Source: Zhengitettix transpicula
Lineage: Eukaryota > Arthropoda > Insecta > Orthoptera > Tetrigidae
Reading direction: 5' to 3'
DNA length: 64,000 nucleotides
NCBI GenBank assembly: GCA_037074705.1
Contig: CM073595.1
Span: forward strand, 53,997,639 to 54,061,638
The position numbers and the translations under genes are program-made. Positions 49,901 to 61,129 of the stretch are shown piece after piece. Positions within the stretch are counted from its first letter, which is position 1. Each line of letters begins with the position of its first letter. The notes under the pieces are model-generated. The model made no database searches, was not told the DNA's origin, and saw only the letters and a program-made list of their open reading frames with translations.

Positions 49901-51670
49901 AGCTCCTTAAATGCATTTGTTAACAAACCGGCCTGAAATTAAATTTAATGATTGCGTTTTAAAGGGGGAAAAAAGGAAGAACAACGTTAAAAATGAAATA
50001 TAGTAAATGCGTAAAAATTCTACACTGGAAAAATCCTTCAATTTTTAAATAACCAATGCCAGTCTCGGATAGAAAATTTTGGGGGAAATTGCAAATAATA
50101 ATAATTGAAACAAAGATTACTTGCCAATAATAATGGTTACGTATAACAATTTGATAATAAAAAACAGTAGATAATATTAATTACAAATAGCACTTAACCA
50201 TTAAATATTCTTAACTTAATTTCTTAACTATTTCGCCTTTTCGGACAACGTTGCTCCTCAGAGATTGAGTGCAGGAATCGTACATAATATAATACATGTA
50301 ATTCACAGTCCTGTGCTTGAAGACTAGCAGCAAGGGATACGTGAAGAGGGATGGATAGTTCCTCTCTATCTGGTCGTTGTGAGAACACCTCTTAATTTAA
50401 ATTAACTTAAATAAAGCGGTCTAAATATAACAAGTTTCATCCATTATTTAAACTAAAAAAACCACTATGTTATTTTTCAAGCAATATTTTTAGAGATCCA
50501 CGCATTTTTCACCACCTTTTAACTACGAACGCGTCTTCAAATATCACAGGTAAGTAATCTAAGTCATTCTTGTTTGTTCATTAAGCGAACAGGTTTAATT
50601 ATGATATAAAAGGCTTCTAAAACCATTACATCGGTGGGCGTATAAGCATTCCAACAGATTAATCAACTTGTTTGTATCTCCAAAATACTCAAGACAGAAC
50701 AAATTCAGGTCTCGGAGAGTGACGTATATAATATTAAATGAAGAGATTCTAAAATTATAAAGATATGTGCGTTATTGTCAACGATGCAAACAATGAGTTC
50801 AAAGTTAAGAATAGCCGAAGAGCTACGCTGATCAATTATTCGTACTGACGCATCAGAAAGAAATCAGAAGAAAAAACCTATGTAGTTGAAATGACCGCAT
50901 TGGCATTTGAAAAACTTAAATTATAGTTGTCAAAAATTTGAATTTAAACTCATTGTTGAACTTTCTTCAATTCTATGCTCGAACCTGTACTAGAGTACAA
51001 AAATATTTGGCTCTTACTGCAATTCCAACCTGAAAGTATTCACAGGCTTGAAAATCGACAGTAAATAAAATTTTTAAGTTACACTTACCTTTAGTTTCTG
51101 TCAACTCCAGTAAACTGATTCAGTTAAATAGTGTCATAAAATTAAAGAGAATATCTGAAATTCAATTATGTGTCTTCGATCTAATGCGACATGTTGTAAT
51201 TAATAATTAATATTATAACGAGTGTAATATCAAATTTAATTAATTTTTTGTCATTACATATGTTTTTAATTCGCTTTATGTGAACTGACAGAGTGAAACA
51301 AGACAGAAGCTCGGTTAAAACATGTAATACGTGTAATGAATTTCGTTTAACAGCCTGAATTTGAATACAGACTGCTGAACAGTTCCCAAAGTGAAACGAG
51401 GTTGACTTCACGTATATTTACGTTCTATACTTTATTAAATATTTCTGTTTAAGTATTGCGTGATCTCAGACATTTTACAGTCCTGTTGTACCTTCGCTTC
51501 GGGATTTTTCTTCCGAGAACGGAATAATCAATCCTCCCTTTAAAACATAAAGTAAATAACAATGGAGCGAAAGTAATGATTGAAGGATAATAAAAATGCA
51601 TTCTGAAGAATTTGCAACGGATTGTCGGGTCTTTACCGATCTGGATGAAATAAAGTTGTAATGAGGTTGA
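46930..51670. other. noncoding 3' flank of the engrailed-class gene
   Basis: About 4.7 kb. The 138-codon plus-strand frame at 47,922-48,338 has mixed codon use and no recognisable domain. No repeats were matched within the window. Confidence 0.45.
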
Positions 51671-52398
51671 TTTATTAATATTTTGAATTTATCAGAAGTG
51701 AAATTATGTTTCAGTTGTCTGTCGAGGTTAAAAAGTCAATTTTATGTGATATTACTTCGCTTTTGTGTGCCGATTGTTGGTGTATAAATCAGGCCCACGT
51801 GAATCCACTGCTCCAACAACCCTGAAAACTGCGACGGGGAGAATCAGAAACACACACACACACACGTGAAAGTAGTCATCGTATTCTGAATATATTTGGC
51901 ACTTACAAATTAAAATATGTATACATCAGTCACAATTTTTTAACATTTGTCTGTAATGGTCGAGAAACATATACATTTAAACGTAAAATTAAATCTGAAC
52001 TAAAGTACACAAGCAAACCGTCCAGCACGAGTCAGGAACAAAGAATCGCGCACCGTCCGTCCTCCTCGTAAGCTTAAAATAATTAAATCGGCGCAAAATA
52101 ATCATTCCCCAGATATTTTTCAAAAATAACTCGATATCATCTGTTAGTAATAATAAATATCTTATCAGAAGTTAGTGGTATCAAATACCAGAAACGCTAA
52201 CCTATTGTTAGTAATAAATTAAACACAGTGAACACGCATATCTTAACGTAGTCGAGTATTGAACTTTCGAGGTGAAACATCCCTCGACCTTGACGATGTC
52301 CCATTTACAATGATATATGTTGTGACAGATAAAAACTAACCGAAGCATCTGTATCGACTAGAAATCAGTATCTATGAAAACGACGTTTCAAGACGGCT
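51671..52398 (-). other. probable 3' UTR of the engrailed-class gene with candidate polyadenylation signal
   Basis: Downstream of the TAG stop the sequence returns abruptly to AT-rich composition with an (AC)8 run at 51,850-51,865. The first AATAAA hexamer on the minus strand that I found is TTTATT on the plus strand at 51,671-51,676. A second lies near 51,430. Which one is used cannot be told from sequence alone. Confidence 0.3.
51850..51865. repeat. (AC)8 microsatellite
   Basis: Located in the probable 3' UTR of the engrailed-class gene. Confidence 0.9.
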
Positions 52399-52739
52399 CT
52401 AGGAGAGCTGGTGCGCGTGGGCGGCGAGCATCTCCTCGTCCTCGTCGACGGGCACGGTGCTGTGGTTGTACAGCCCCTGCGCCATCAGCTGCAGCGCCAG
52501 CGGGTTCTTCTGGCCGCTGGCCTTCTTGATCTTGGCGCGCTTGTTCTGGAACCAGATCTTGATCTGCGCCTCGTTGAGGCCGAGTTCCCTGGCCAGCTCC
52601 TGGCGGCGGCGCTCCGTCAGGTACCTGTTCTCCGTGAACTCGTGCTTCAGCCTGGCCAGCTGCTCCCCGCTGAACGCCGTTCGCGGCCGCTTCTCCTCGG
52701 GCTTCTTGTCCTTGCGCTTCAGCCTGCGCGACCGCGGAC
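52399..52739 (-). CDS. en: engrailed/invected-class homeodomain protein, last coding exon (partial gene)
   Basis: Sequence-specific homeodomain transcription factor acting in the nucleus; engrailed proteins define posterior compartments and segment boundaries and pattern neurons in insects. The exon encodes about 112 residues plus a TAG stop (52,399-52,401). In order: basic linker with [19 protein letters not shown], the full 60-residue homeodomain (52,516-52,695) with helix-3 motif [14 protein letters not shown] (W48, F49, Q50, N51, K52), then the class-specific EH5 block (residues [20 protein letters not shown]) and a short acidic tail with DEDEE. EH1 (Groucho binding) and EH2 (Extradenticle binding) must be on an upstream exon. 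The exon starts just after a minus-strand AG acceptor (52,741-52,740), splitting a Gly codon (phase 1), where engrailed genes commonly have an intron. The homeobox has no internal intron. Class assignment is very secure. Whether this is the engrailed or the invected paralogue cannot be decided from this exon, so the symbol is provisional. Confidence 0.96.
52516..52695 (-). other. homeobox (60-codon homeodomain) within the engrailed-class exon
   Basis: The homeodomain runs from the second Glu of [11 protein letters not shown] to the Ser of KIKKAS. Helix 1 contains [10 protein letters not shown], helix 2 [13 protein letters not shown], and recognition helix 3 [15 protein letters not shown]. Gln50 and Asn51 predict TAATTA-type DNA binding. 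K52 and the neighbouring RAKIKK are typical of the engrailed class. Confidence 0.97.
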
Positions 52740-52800
52740 CTGCAACACACACAGCAGCGTCTCAACCGCGTGGAAAACAACAACGTTTACTCTAACAAAA
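52740..52800 (-). other. 3' splice site region of the intron before the homeobox exon
   Basis: Read on the minus strand, a T/G-rich tract ending in TGTGTGTTGCAG lies directly before the coding block. The open frame continues a few codons upstream into the intron (starting at a GTG), but those residues do not belong to the engrailed family pattern. The Gly before PRSRR is formed by the splice junction. This supports a phase-1 acceptor with the exon starting at 52,739. Confidence 0.85.
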
Positions 52801-53139
52801 TTACAACGGTGAAGGTAAGAAAAAATAGGAAGAAGCGAGAAAATGTGCATTGCTTTACGTTAATAACTCCCCACAGTACGCACACAAAACTGTAATTAGC
52901 ACCTGCGTCTCGCTACCGATTCAGAGCAGATCAGATGTCTAAGAATCGACCTAAAATCTACGTGTTATGCAATCTTCCGTCTGTGTTAATCAGCGAGATC
53001 ACTAACATGTAGATAACTACGATACCCGTCATCACACTCAGTAAATAATTTCGGAAAGCAAAAATTATTTGATTAAAACATTTTCAAAAACGTGAAAACT
53101 CAATAGTTGGGACACTGTTTTCCGTTATTTGATGCGTAT

Positions 53140-53715
53140 AACCATATCTCAACCTTTTTCAACCCACGTACCCTTTTCTCTGTATCATTAACTATGAGTA
53201 CCCCCAGCAGAAACAATTTAGGTTTATTAAAAAGGTGTTATATTAGTTAGAGTTTGTTAAACTGTTAAATAGGCAATTTAAATTAGAAACAAGAAATTTT
53301 ATTTTAATGGACATTTTATTAAAAAGTTTTTATTAATCATTACATAAAATTAAAAAAGTCTCAGAAATTAATTAATGGGACGGTGGGCTTGTTTTTTTAC
53401 CAAGTTCATCATCCAGCTTGGTCAAATACAGCCGTAAATCATCCTCAACAGTAATCCTGTTTCTATACGTGTTCTTCACGTGAGCTAAACTTGAAAACCC
53501 TTTTTGGCACCAGTAAGTTGTAAACCCCAGAAGGTACTTCACAGCAATGTCTGCTATTTCTTTGTGTTCTTTTTCAGTACCGGACAGAATTTAATTAACA
53601 AATTATTGCAATACTTTTGTTTAAACGCTTTGGTAGTAACTACCACGTACTTAACCTCGTTCCCTTACAGATTTTCGCGTACCCCCCAAAGGGGTACCAC
53701 CGGTTGAGAACAAAT
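53140..53715 (-). mobile_element. degenerate hAT-type DNA transposon with C-terminal transposase remnant
   Basis: On the minus strand an open frame of about 75 codons, ending with a TAA at 53,372-53,374, reads ...GFSSLAHVKNTYRNR, then VEDDLRLYLTKL and ends SPPSH. This is the hAT dimerisation region as seen in ZBED5/SCAND3/FAM200-type hAT proteins. The block is flanked by matching hAT-like ends: CTCAACC at 53,148-53,154 and GGTTGAG at 53,702-53,708, each followed inward by a GTACCC motif. Only the 3' end of the transposase survives, so the copy cannot move by itself. It sits in the intron about 400 bp upstream of the homeobox exon. Confidence 0.75.
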
Positions 53716-54889
53716 TGTTGTAGAGGAAAGAAGAACTTGGACGTCAGTGCAGGGAACGGAAAATACTAGCATGTTGGAAATGGGCAGAGAAAATGTTGAG
53801 GTGAGGAATGGAGAATAAATTTATAACAAAAGCAAAGAAAGGAGAAAACCTACGTTTCCAACAGTAAACGAAAACTGTGTGTCATCAGACTGGAGCTTCC
53901 GTAACATCAGCTGCGCCTGTAGATTCGTATAGCTATAGGACCTAGCTGGTTCGAGCAGCCCTAAAAAGAAAACAGTGGAATTTTCGAGAAGCTCTCTTTT
54001 TGTATATAGAGACATTGTTAAGAGAAGGCTTGGGAGTGGGATTCTGGAATTTAGATGATGAGGCTGCACAAGAAAAAAAAATGTTTTTTTGCGATTTCCG
54101 GAAACCGAATGTGATGTCCGTGAGGCTAATTCTTCCCCGATAACTACATTCCAAATATGAAGAAAGTCTAGACTCGATTTTGATACACCAAGTGATAAAA
54201 TATGGGGGGAAAAATTTAATTAAAAATTATTTCGATCAACCAAAAATAACAAACTTTTATATTTGTGATAAATTATGTTATTGATTTTGAGTAATGCGAT
54301 TGAAAATTATCAAGCATATGAATGATTGAAAGCCGAACTTAAAAATTATTGGAATGAAAAGAACAACAAATTTAATGTCAGTAAGTTTCTTCAATACCGG
54401 GACAATAAAAATTATAATTATTTCCTCCGAAAGAAATATGTTAATCACACTATTTATAAGCTGCTACACAGTTTTTACCATCAACATCATTTACGGAATT
54501 CTAAAGTGGGAACACTCAAAATTGAATCGAGCACGTAATATCTTTTTAAAATAGTGAGAGTTGATTCAAAAAGATTTTCTAAAAAAAATATATACTGTGA
54601 CAAAACAATACTGTGAATTCTTAATAAAAAAAATTGCATGAATTAAGAACTAGTAAGTCAATTAAATGTGAAAATATTTCTTTTTTACATAATTGACGTA
54701 AAACGTTCTGGTTTGGTTGTTAATATTTAATTAGTAAAAAAATATAGTTTCAAAAATCATAATCACATTCCAAAAAAATAAAATTTTCCTTTGAATGATT
54801 CCTTTGAAACATCTATTTTTAACTAATTTATTTTTATATCTTAATATGAATAACCGTGTTGATTCTGGCGACCAGTTGTAAATTAAGTA
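53716..54889. other. AT-rich intronic sequence
   Basis: Chance frames up to 82 codons. Nothing recognised. Confidence 0.5.
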
Positions 54890-55450
54890 ATTGCAAATAA
54901 TTTTAGAGTATCCTGTTTTCCTACTTCGATATCAATTTAGAAAATTTCAATTGCCAATCGCTATGCAATTAATTATTGACACGTAAAGGAGAGCAGTTTC
55001 CATACTGGTAAATAATTAATAGCAATTTATTAACGGCGAAACCTGTCTCCTGCTCGGAGAAATCACTGAACGTTGCAAATCACGGCCGTTTTACATACGA
55101 ATTATAATATTCGAAACACGCTGTCAATGTGTTAATTTAAACTGATATTTTAACCATGATGATTGTAGCGACTATCATTAATATAAACTTTAAATCTGAA
55201 TATTTCGGTCTAGACGTATTAGAAGTAGCGGCATCCGTAACTAATATTAGCTCCAGTAACATTTCGACGACAAGCGTGTAATGAAAAACTGAGGAAGGTT
55301 CGAAGATTAATTCAAATCATGCGCGATACATGAAACATGCAGTAATTGAAATGCGATCGAAAGAAAAAAAAATCCGCCGCGCAATTATAATCGAAGGCCG
55401 TCTACGTCGTTATCACGTTCAACATTTGAAAATAAGAGCCAATCCCTTTT
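54890..55450. promoter_or_regulatory. possible conserved noncoding blocks with TAATTA-like sites
   Basis: Two stretches (about 54,890-55,110 and 55,300-55,450) have mixed composition without low-complexity runs. They contain CAATTAATTATTGAC-type and AGTAATTGAAATGCG-type words and CpG-containing islets such as CCGCCGCGCAATTA. Neither resembles the repeats in this window and neither codes for a recognisable protein. Calling them regulatory is inference. Confidence 0.2.
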
Positions 55451-57849
55451 AAAGTAAGCTGCGCTTAGCATTTATGAGCTTTAGAATACCAACATTGTTA
55501 ATGGCTATTCTAACAGAGTAACACCGAGGCTTTCTATGGCGTGATATTTGTTTTGTAGGGACCACGTACACGAGGAGATGACGCATGTGAAATTGTATTG
55601 GATCGTAAATCGAACTAGAAGGGTTTGAGAAGGAAAACACTTTTCCAACCTCATGTCTACACGAAAATACCAATAAAATGTTAATAATTTTATTTAAATA
55701 AAAATTCGTTACATTTGAAACTACCCACAAAGTACTCTACAAACTACATACGTATGATTGTACGATTCGGTGGAGTTGAGAACAGAATCTCACTATAATT
55801 TCTGATTTTGATGCAAATTATTCAATGTGTAATGTAATATTTAAATAGACTAGAGATCAGAAACTGATATCCAAGTTATTTCAATTAATTTTGTAATAAA
55901 TCACCTTTCGTAAATAAGTACGAAAGAAATTTAAAAATCGTTGAAATCATGACGAATTGCTTAAAAGGGAAATATCAGGGTTTTTTTTATAATAAATCCG
56001 TGTCGAAATTGCAATAAATAAAACATTGAGAGAAACATTTAAATTTGAATTAATCAATTTAATTAACCTGTCTTGTAGAATGTGACGCCTAATGAGTAAA
56101 AATAAATGTGAATATATCTCATGCTGTTCCAACCCACGAAAAAAAAATAACAAATTTCTGAATAACTGTTTACGGTGTGGTTGTTACTTATTCTGTGAGA
56201 CGGAGAAACCTGCATTAGTTCATTCATGCAAAATGTTAAATAATACTACAGAATATACGATTAGTAACCTGCGGTGATATCAGTTGAACAAATGTATAGA
56301 AACATATGTTTGTTAAATATAGAATTTGAATTAATTATATGGAAACAAAATAAAAATAATAGGCCTATCTCAGAGTCGGTGCTATTTATTGGAATATTTT
56401 TCGGTCCAATCACTTCCAGGTTCATACAATATTAAAATATATATATATAGGTAAAACATTTAACTTTGTAATAATATTCAAGTAAAATGAATAATTCTAA
56501 CAAGTAGTCGCTAATGACATTGAAGTTCATGCGACTCAAACTAAAATAAATTATTTAAAAAGCCTATCTTTATTAAAGTTATCATTACAGTTAGCTCCTA
56601 TTCTTTTTAAGTTACTACAGAGCGTTACAAAAATGCATAATAATCCTAGAAACACTAGAAATCGCTCCCAACTCCGCTTTGAAAAACACATCGCCTTTAA
56701 TCAAGAATTCGTAATTCCGGGATAAATCCTATACAATGGTATTCCGGATGAAATAAAAATTATTTAAAAGGCGATGTTAATCTTTGTTAATTAATGGAGC
56801 ACCTTACTCGCTGAAAGTGTTCGTAGATAGGAAGGACAGATTAGATCCTCTTTAAGAAAATAGTTTACTGGTATCATTTCAAGCTATGTTATTATTTTAC
56901 GATTGTAATCTTGTAAAAAAATTTTCTTTGCTGACGACTTATTATCTTTTTCATGTTTGACGGGAATCGAAGTAAGATTTGCTGTTGGAAACTCCGCCGA
57001 ACGAAAATTAAAGATTAATATAGTTATAATTTCTTTAATTACTGTTATATTAGTATCTTTAAAGTTCCATTAAATTATATATTTTTTGCAAAGTACAATG
57101 TTTGTTTTTTATACTTTGTAATTGTAATATTTTATTCTTTTCTTTTAATTTTATTTTATGACGAGTTTTTTTACCACGACCGAGGACTAATTGAATGAAT
57201 AATAAACTAAATCTACCATTAATTTTACTTTCGTAATTAGGATTTTTATGGTAAGATTAATTAAAAATAATAACTTGTGATGATTGATTCTATTTTTTTA
57301 CATCGTTGTAACCAAAATAATTTTAAGATACTATTACTATTTCACGAGTTCATTAGTTGAATATAGAGAGTGGCAATTAAATAATTTATGTTACTTCATA
57401 TTTGAATTTGTTTTTATTGTATTTTAACTGTTAAAGTGTATTTGTCAGTTTATTAAAAATAACCGAATGTTGGAACGTCAAAACCATTTACGCGTTTTGA
57501 AAAATGACCCAAGAAAAACTTGCATTTCATTACGTATTAAAAGTATAGAAAAGAAAATAATCCACTTTTTCAGTTTTAGATCAGTCCAATACATCATTTT
57601 TCAAACTACGTAGGACTAGCTGTAACTTATTTTATGTGCAAGAAAATTGTTTTGTCTTTAACATTTTTGAGCAAAGAAGACGTAAGAATTTTGTACTGTA
57701 CTTGCGTCTTGCTTGTATCGTGATGGGATACAAGTGTTGAGTTGTTTGTCTGAAAATTCATGGAATGAATTTGATGATCAGCCGGTAACTGAGAACCAAG
57801 TGTGATCTTCGGTTTGTTTTTCTAAAGAAGTTTGCTTAATTTTTTTAAA
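55451..57849. other. AT-rich intronic sequence
   Basis: Contains the LINE/SINE tail copy at 56,500. Otherwise nothing recognised. Confidence 0.5.
56500..56550 (+). repeat. LINE/SINE tail copy in plus orientation, in the intron
   Basis: TAGTCGCTAATGACATTGAA followed by TTCATGCGACTCAAACTAAA is the tail unit in the opposite orientation to the four other copies. Confidence 0.5.
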
Positions 57850-58400
57850 ATGAGGCAACTCTGAAAGTAATAATGGGTCCAAATGGAACCTTGCGGATCA
57901 GCAGTGAGAGTTCACGGTGGTGCTCAGAGCATAAGTTCGGGTACTTAAGTCGTAGTCGTTACATGATATTTGAGAGAAGGAACGTTGGCGACAAATATAT
58001 TCCGCGTTTTGTTTGGGGAAAGGTGAAAGATGGCGGCGCAAGTTCGCGCGTGCGTGCTTCAGAGGAATCAGATGTGTTGCTACCGTAATTCTGGTGGCTG
58101 GCATTATGTCCCAATCGTAAAAATGCAGATTCGTAAACATGACGGCGGCGAAACCAGTTTGTGTAGATCTGCGTTTGCAGGAGCTGGGCGTGAACCTCCC
58201 TTCTCCCTTCCATCGGCGCCGGTTTTGCTCCCCTTGCGGCTGCAGCGCGATGGCGGCCATACTTACCCTCAACACAATTTTAGGATTTAATTTGGATTTC
58301 AATTCAAACGACCAATGTGCGGCTATGCCGGGCATTCCCGTTGTCTGCGTTAAAGAAGATAAAAAAAAACATGTAAGCAGGAGAAGTGAATAGATAATTC
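57850..58400. promoter_or_regulatory. GC-richer block with clustered ATGGCGGC (Pho/YY1-type) motifs
   Basis: AAGATGGCGGC at 58,027-58,037 and GATGGCGGCCAT at 58,249-58,260 contain three ATGGC/GCCAT cores. ATGACGGCGGC at 58,139-58,149 is a near match. The first matches the well-known YY1 consensus; GCCAT is the core of the Drosophila Pho site used in Polycomb response elements, several of which are known at the Drosophila engrailed-invected locus. Open frames on both strands here (up to 145 codons) resemble no protein I know. Candidate regulatory element, moderate to low confidence. Confidence 0.3.
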
Positions 58401-59525
58401 TTTTCCGTCTCGGCCAACGTACATTTTTAGAACACTTAGTTAAAATTGGGTTGTGTTAATCACTTTAATTTCGTAAGCGTTTAAGATTCGTACCACGTCG
58501 CTGTCGCCGGCCTTACGCCTAATTGCAGAGCAGTAAATACATGCACATAAATGCATACGTAACCAGAATAGCTAAATGTTCATGCAACGACATCGTTTTA
58601 CTCGGGAAGATAAAATAAACAAATGACATTAGACTGATGTTAAGTGTTACATACCAAGTAATATGCGGAAGCAAAGTCTCAAGAATGTGTAGCAAAATTA
58701 TCACAGACTGTCCGTAAAAGACAAGAGTCCCTCAGACTTTTCGAAATGTTTATTATTCGTAATCATGAAATCGTTACCGGATTACGTTTTATAAGGCTAG
58801 GCGACTATATCTCATTACTAAATATTTACTAATAGAAACGAAATTTAAACTGATGTTGAGAGGATGGAACAGTTTTGTCACGATCCATGGTACACAACCA
58901 CTAATTCATGACTTATTGGATTGATGGACGCGAACAAACTCCCGTAGAATATGTGAGTCATTTCCTGAACACTCACAACTGGTCTGCGTCATCATTTCAA
59001 AAGTATGGGACTGAGGACCACTGTACCTAACTGGACCTAATCACTACAGAAATTTTAACATAATGTCTTACGTTTTGGCAAAAAGTGAATGATTTATATT
59101 GCGATTTTATTATTAAAAACACAGCTCTAAAAATTTATTTGTAATGATACGTAATATATTCAACCTTTGAAATGTTTTAGATAGAAATTCCAAAACATAT
59201 TTTTAATATTGTTCAAGCACAAGAAAAATGTGTTTTGAGATACAGAACAGGAGAATTTTTTTTATTTAGTCCTATTTTTTTGGTGTTTTACTAAAACTCA
59301 ATCTAACAATGTTCCATTATCGATTGTTTTAATTCTGATTCTTTTAATTTAATTTTTTTTAGATTAAACTTAACTTAAGGAAATTACATTTACACTGAGT
59401 TAATTTTTTTTTCCGGGCAAACGCTTACTGAAGTCACGCAAACCGCACGTTACGTCCGCTTACATAGGGGCTGTATTTTGCCGCAGGTTCTCAAAGCGTA
59501 GGGTGCTAAATTTTTTAGGTTAACT
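58401..59525. other. AT-rich intronic sequence
   Basis: No feature recognised. Confidence 0.5.
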
Positions 59526-59976
59526 AGAACGTATTCCTGTAGTTAATGAGCACAAAACGGTTTCACTGTTTCTTCTCCCCCAGATTACGAACGAAATGAG
59601 TATTCACCGATTTTTTTCACTTTATAAAGTCGAGCGACCCTAGTCCACTGATTTATTTCGGTAGCAGGTCGAATAAATATGTTCCGAGAAATTGGAGCAC
59701 GTGATACACTCAATTAGTTGTTTTCGGTTCATAATGGTTATTTGTGAAAATATCTCGGGTTTTTCATCTTAAGCAACGTAGGATATTTTGTAGTTTACCA
59801 CTTCGGCTATCAGCTTAATGTAATAAATTTTAATAATTATTTATTTTAACGCCTGTATTCAATAAAAAGGTATTTAAGGATCATAAATAGATATATTTTT
59901 ATAATTCAAAATATTTTATTTATCATATATTTAAGACCATAACGTTTCTGTACATATTTTTGCTGTTATATGTAAA
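59526..59976 (+). repeat. left arm of a long inverted repeat in the engrailed intron
   Basis: This ~450 bp segment matches the reverse complement of 61,130-61,580 closely over nearly its whole length. Shared landmarks include TACCACTTCGGCTATCAGC and TTTAACGCCTGTATTCAAT. It is AT-rich and shows no coding potential. It is probably one copy of an unidentified mobile element or one arm of a foldback element. Confidence 0.85.
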
Positions 59977-60229
59977 TACATACATTCAATATTATTAAAA
60001 GAATTCGTCCCTATGAATTTTCCACCTTCTTTGAGAGGGCGGGGTGCCGTGTGAATATTCTCTGAATGTTTACTTCTACATCTGTTCCTTGTAACAAGTC
60101 GATGCCCTTCCGAGTATGAGTGATGTCGGGATACGGACGACAAAGTTTGAACGGACAGTACGCACGAAATAATTCAACCCGCACACCTGGCAATATTGAA
60201 TTATCACATTACGCTATGATCTATATTAC

Positions 60230-60870
60230 AAGAAGTAGAAAAAGCTGGGGCGTGGCGTTCGGTATCGACTCGCAGAAATTAATTAGAGAGGAGCCGGAAC
60301 CGGAGCGCTGACCCAGCGCTGCAGTTTCCCCCCGAAGCTCGGCCTTCTAATCATCGCCATATAAAATATTCACCTCCGCTTCAAACGACGGACGCTCGTT
60401 TTTAAATAATTGCTCGGCGTTATTCGTGACGTCGCGTTACCGAAGGTTGCCCGATTGATAGTTAAGGACGCGTGATTAGCCCGCGCTGTCAATACGCCGC
60501 CTTTAATTTCTTAATTCCGAGTCGCTCGGCCGTAATTACAGCGTTTCGGCGATTCTATTTGCGAAGTAATTAGCGACACGCTAGCGACGCTGGGAATAAT
60601 TCACGTCGTCGCCGACAAACGTCGACGAACGTGTCAATTCCCGTCGTCGAGCGGACTCCACGAATGCGACGCTGGCGCCGCAACGCTTTGTCCCCCTAAG
60701 TGCAACGCATTAGCTGCTCGCTTTGTTCCCTAATTTTTCCTCCGTCCGGGGGAGATGAATTACATCCTCCGCAATCTTCCCGCCGCGGCGGAAGATGTTC
60801 GGGAAGAGCCATGTGGCGTTGCTTTCTGCTCTAAGTAATTGCCGGCCGGATACCTCGACGTTGCCACCTC
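60230..60870. promoter_or_regulatory. GC/CpG-rich block with TAATTA sites, candidate intronic enhancer
   Basis: Composition switches sharply to CpG-rich sequence with many CGTCG/CGACG words (densest at 60,600-60,660). It also has TAATTA homeodomain-type sites at 60,533-60,538 and 60,567-60,572, and TGACGTC at 60,427. No long open frame or splice-flanked exon is recognisable. It lies between the two inverted-repeat arms. Regulatory function is inference from composition and from its place in an engrailed intron. Confidence 0.35.
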
Positions 60871-61129
60871 TTCCAAACAAAACGTGGTGGTGTGTTGATT
60901 TAACAAACACTCGCCACGGCCATCATTTTGCGCTAGTTCACTACACGATCTGATCAACATCTGTGTATTGTTAGTAAGACATCCACATCCCTTGTGTAAA
61001 AATCCATTTAAATTCAAAAACTATAAAAATGAATTATAGATTCGTTCACTATATAACTGTACAACAACTAACCACCATAAACAGACATTTTCATAATTTA
61101 AAAGAATTATTAATCACAAAAAAAAATAT

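Noticed and set aside
52411..52812. Long open frames (112-133 codons) on the plus strand and in a second minus-strand frame over the homeobox exon
   Set aside because: They are shadows of GC-rich coding sequence; their residues are low-complexity and lack any family resemblance.
57898..58335. 145-codon minus-strand frame and overlapping plus-strand frames
   Set aside because: Frames on both strands and in several phases overlap in a GC-richer block. None shows a recognisable domain, start context or splice signals.
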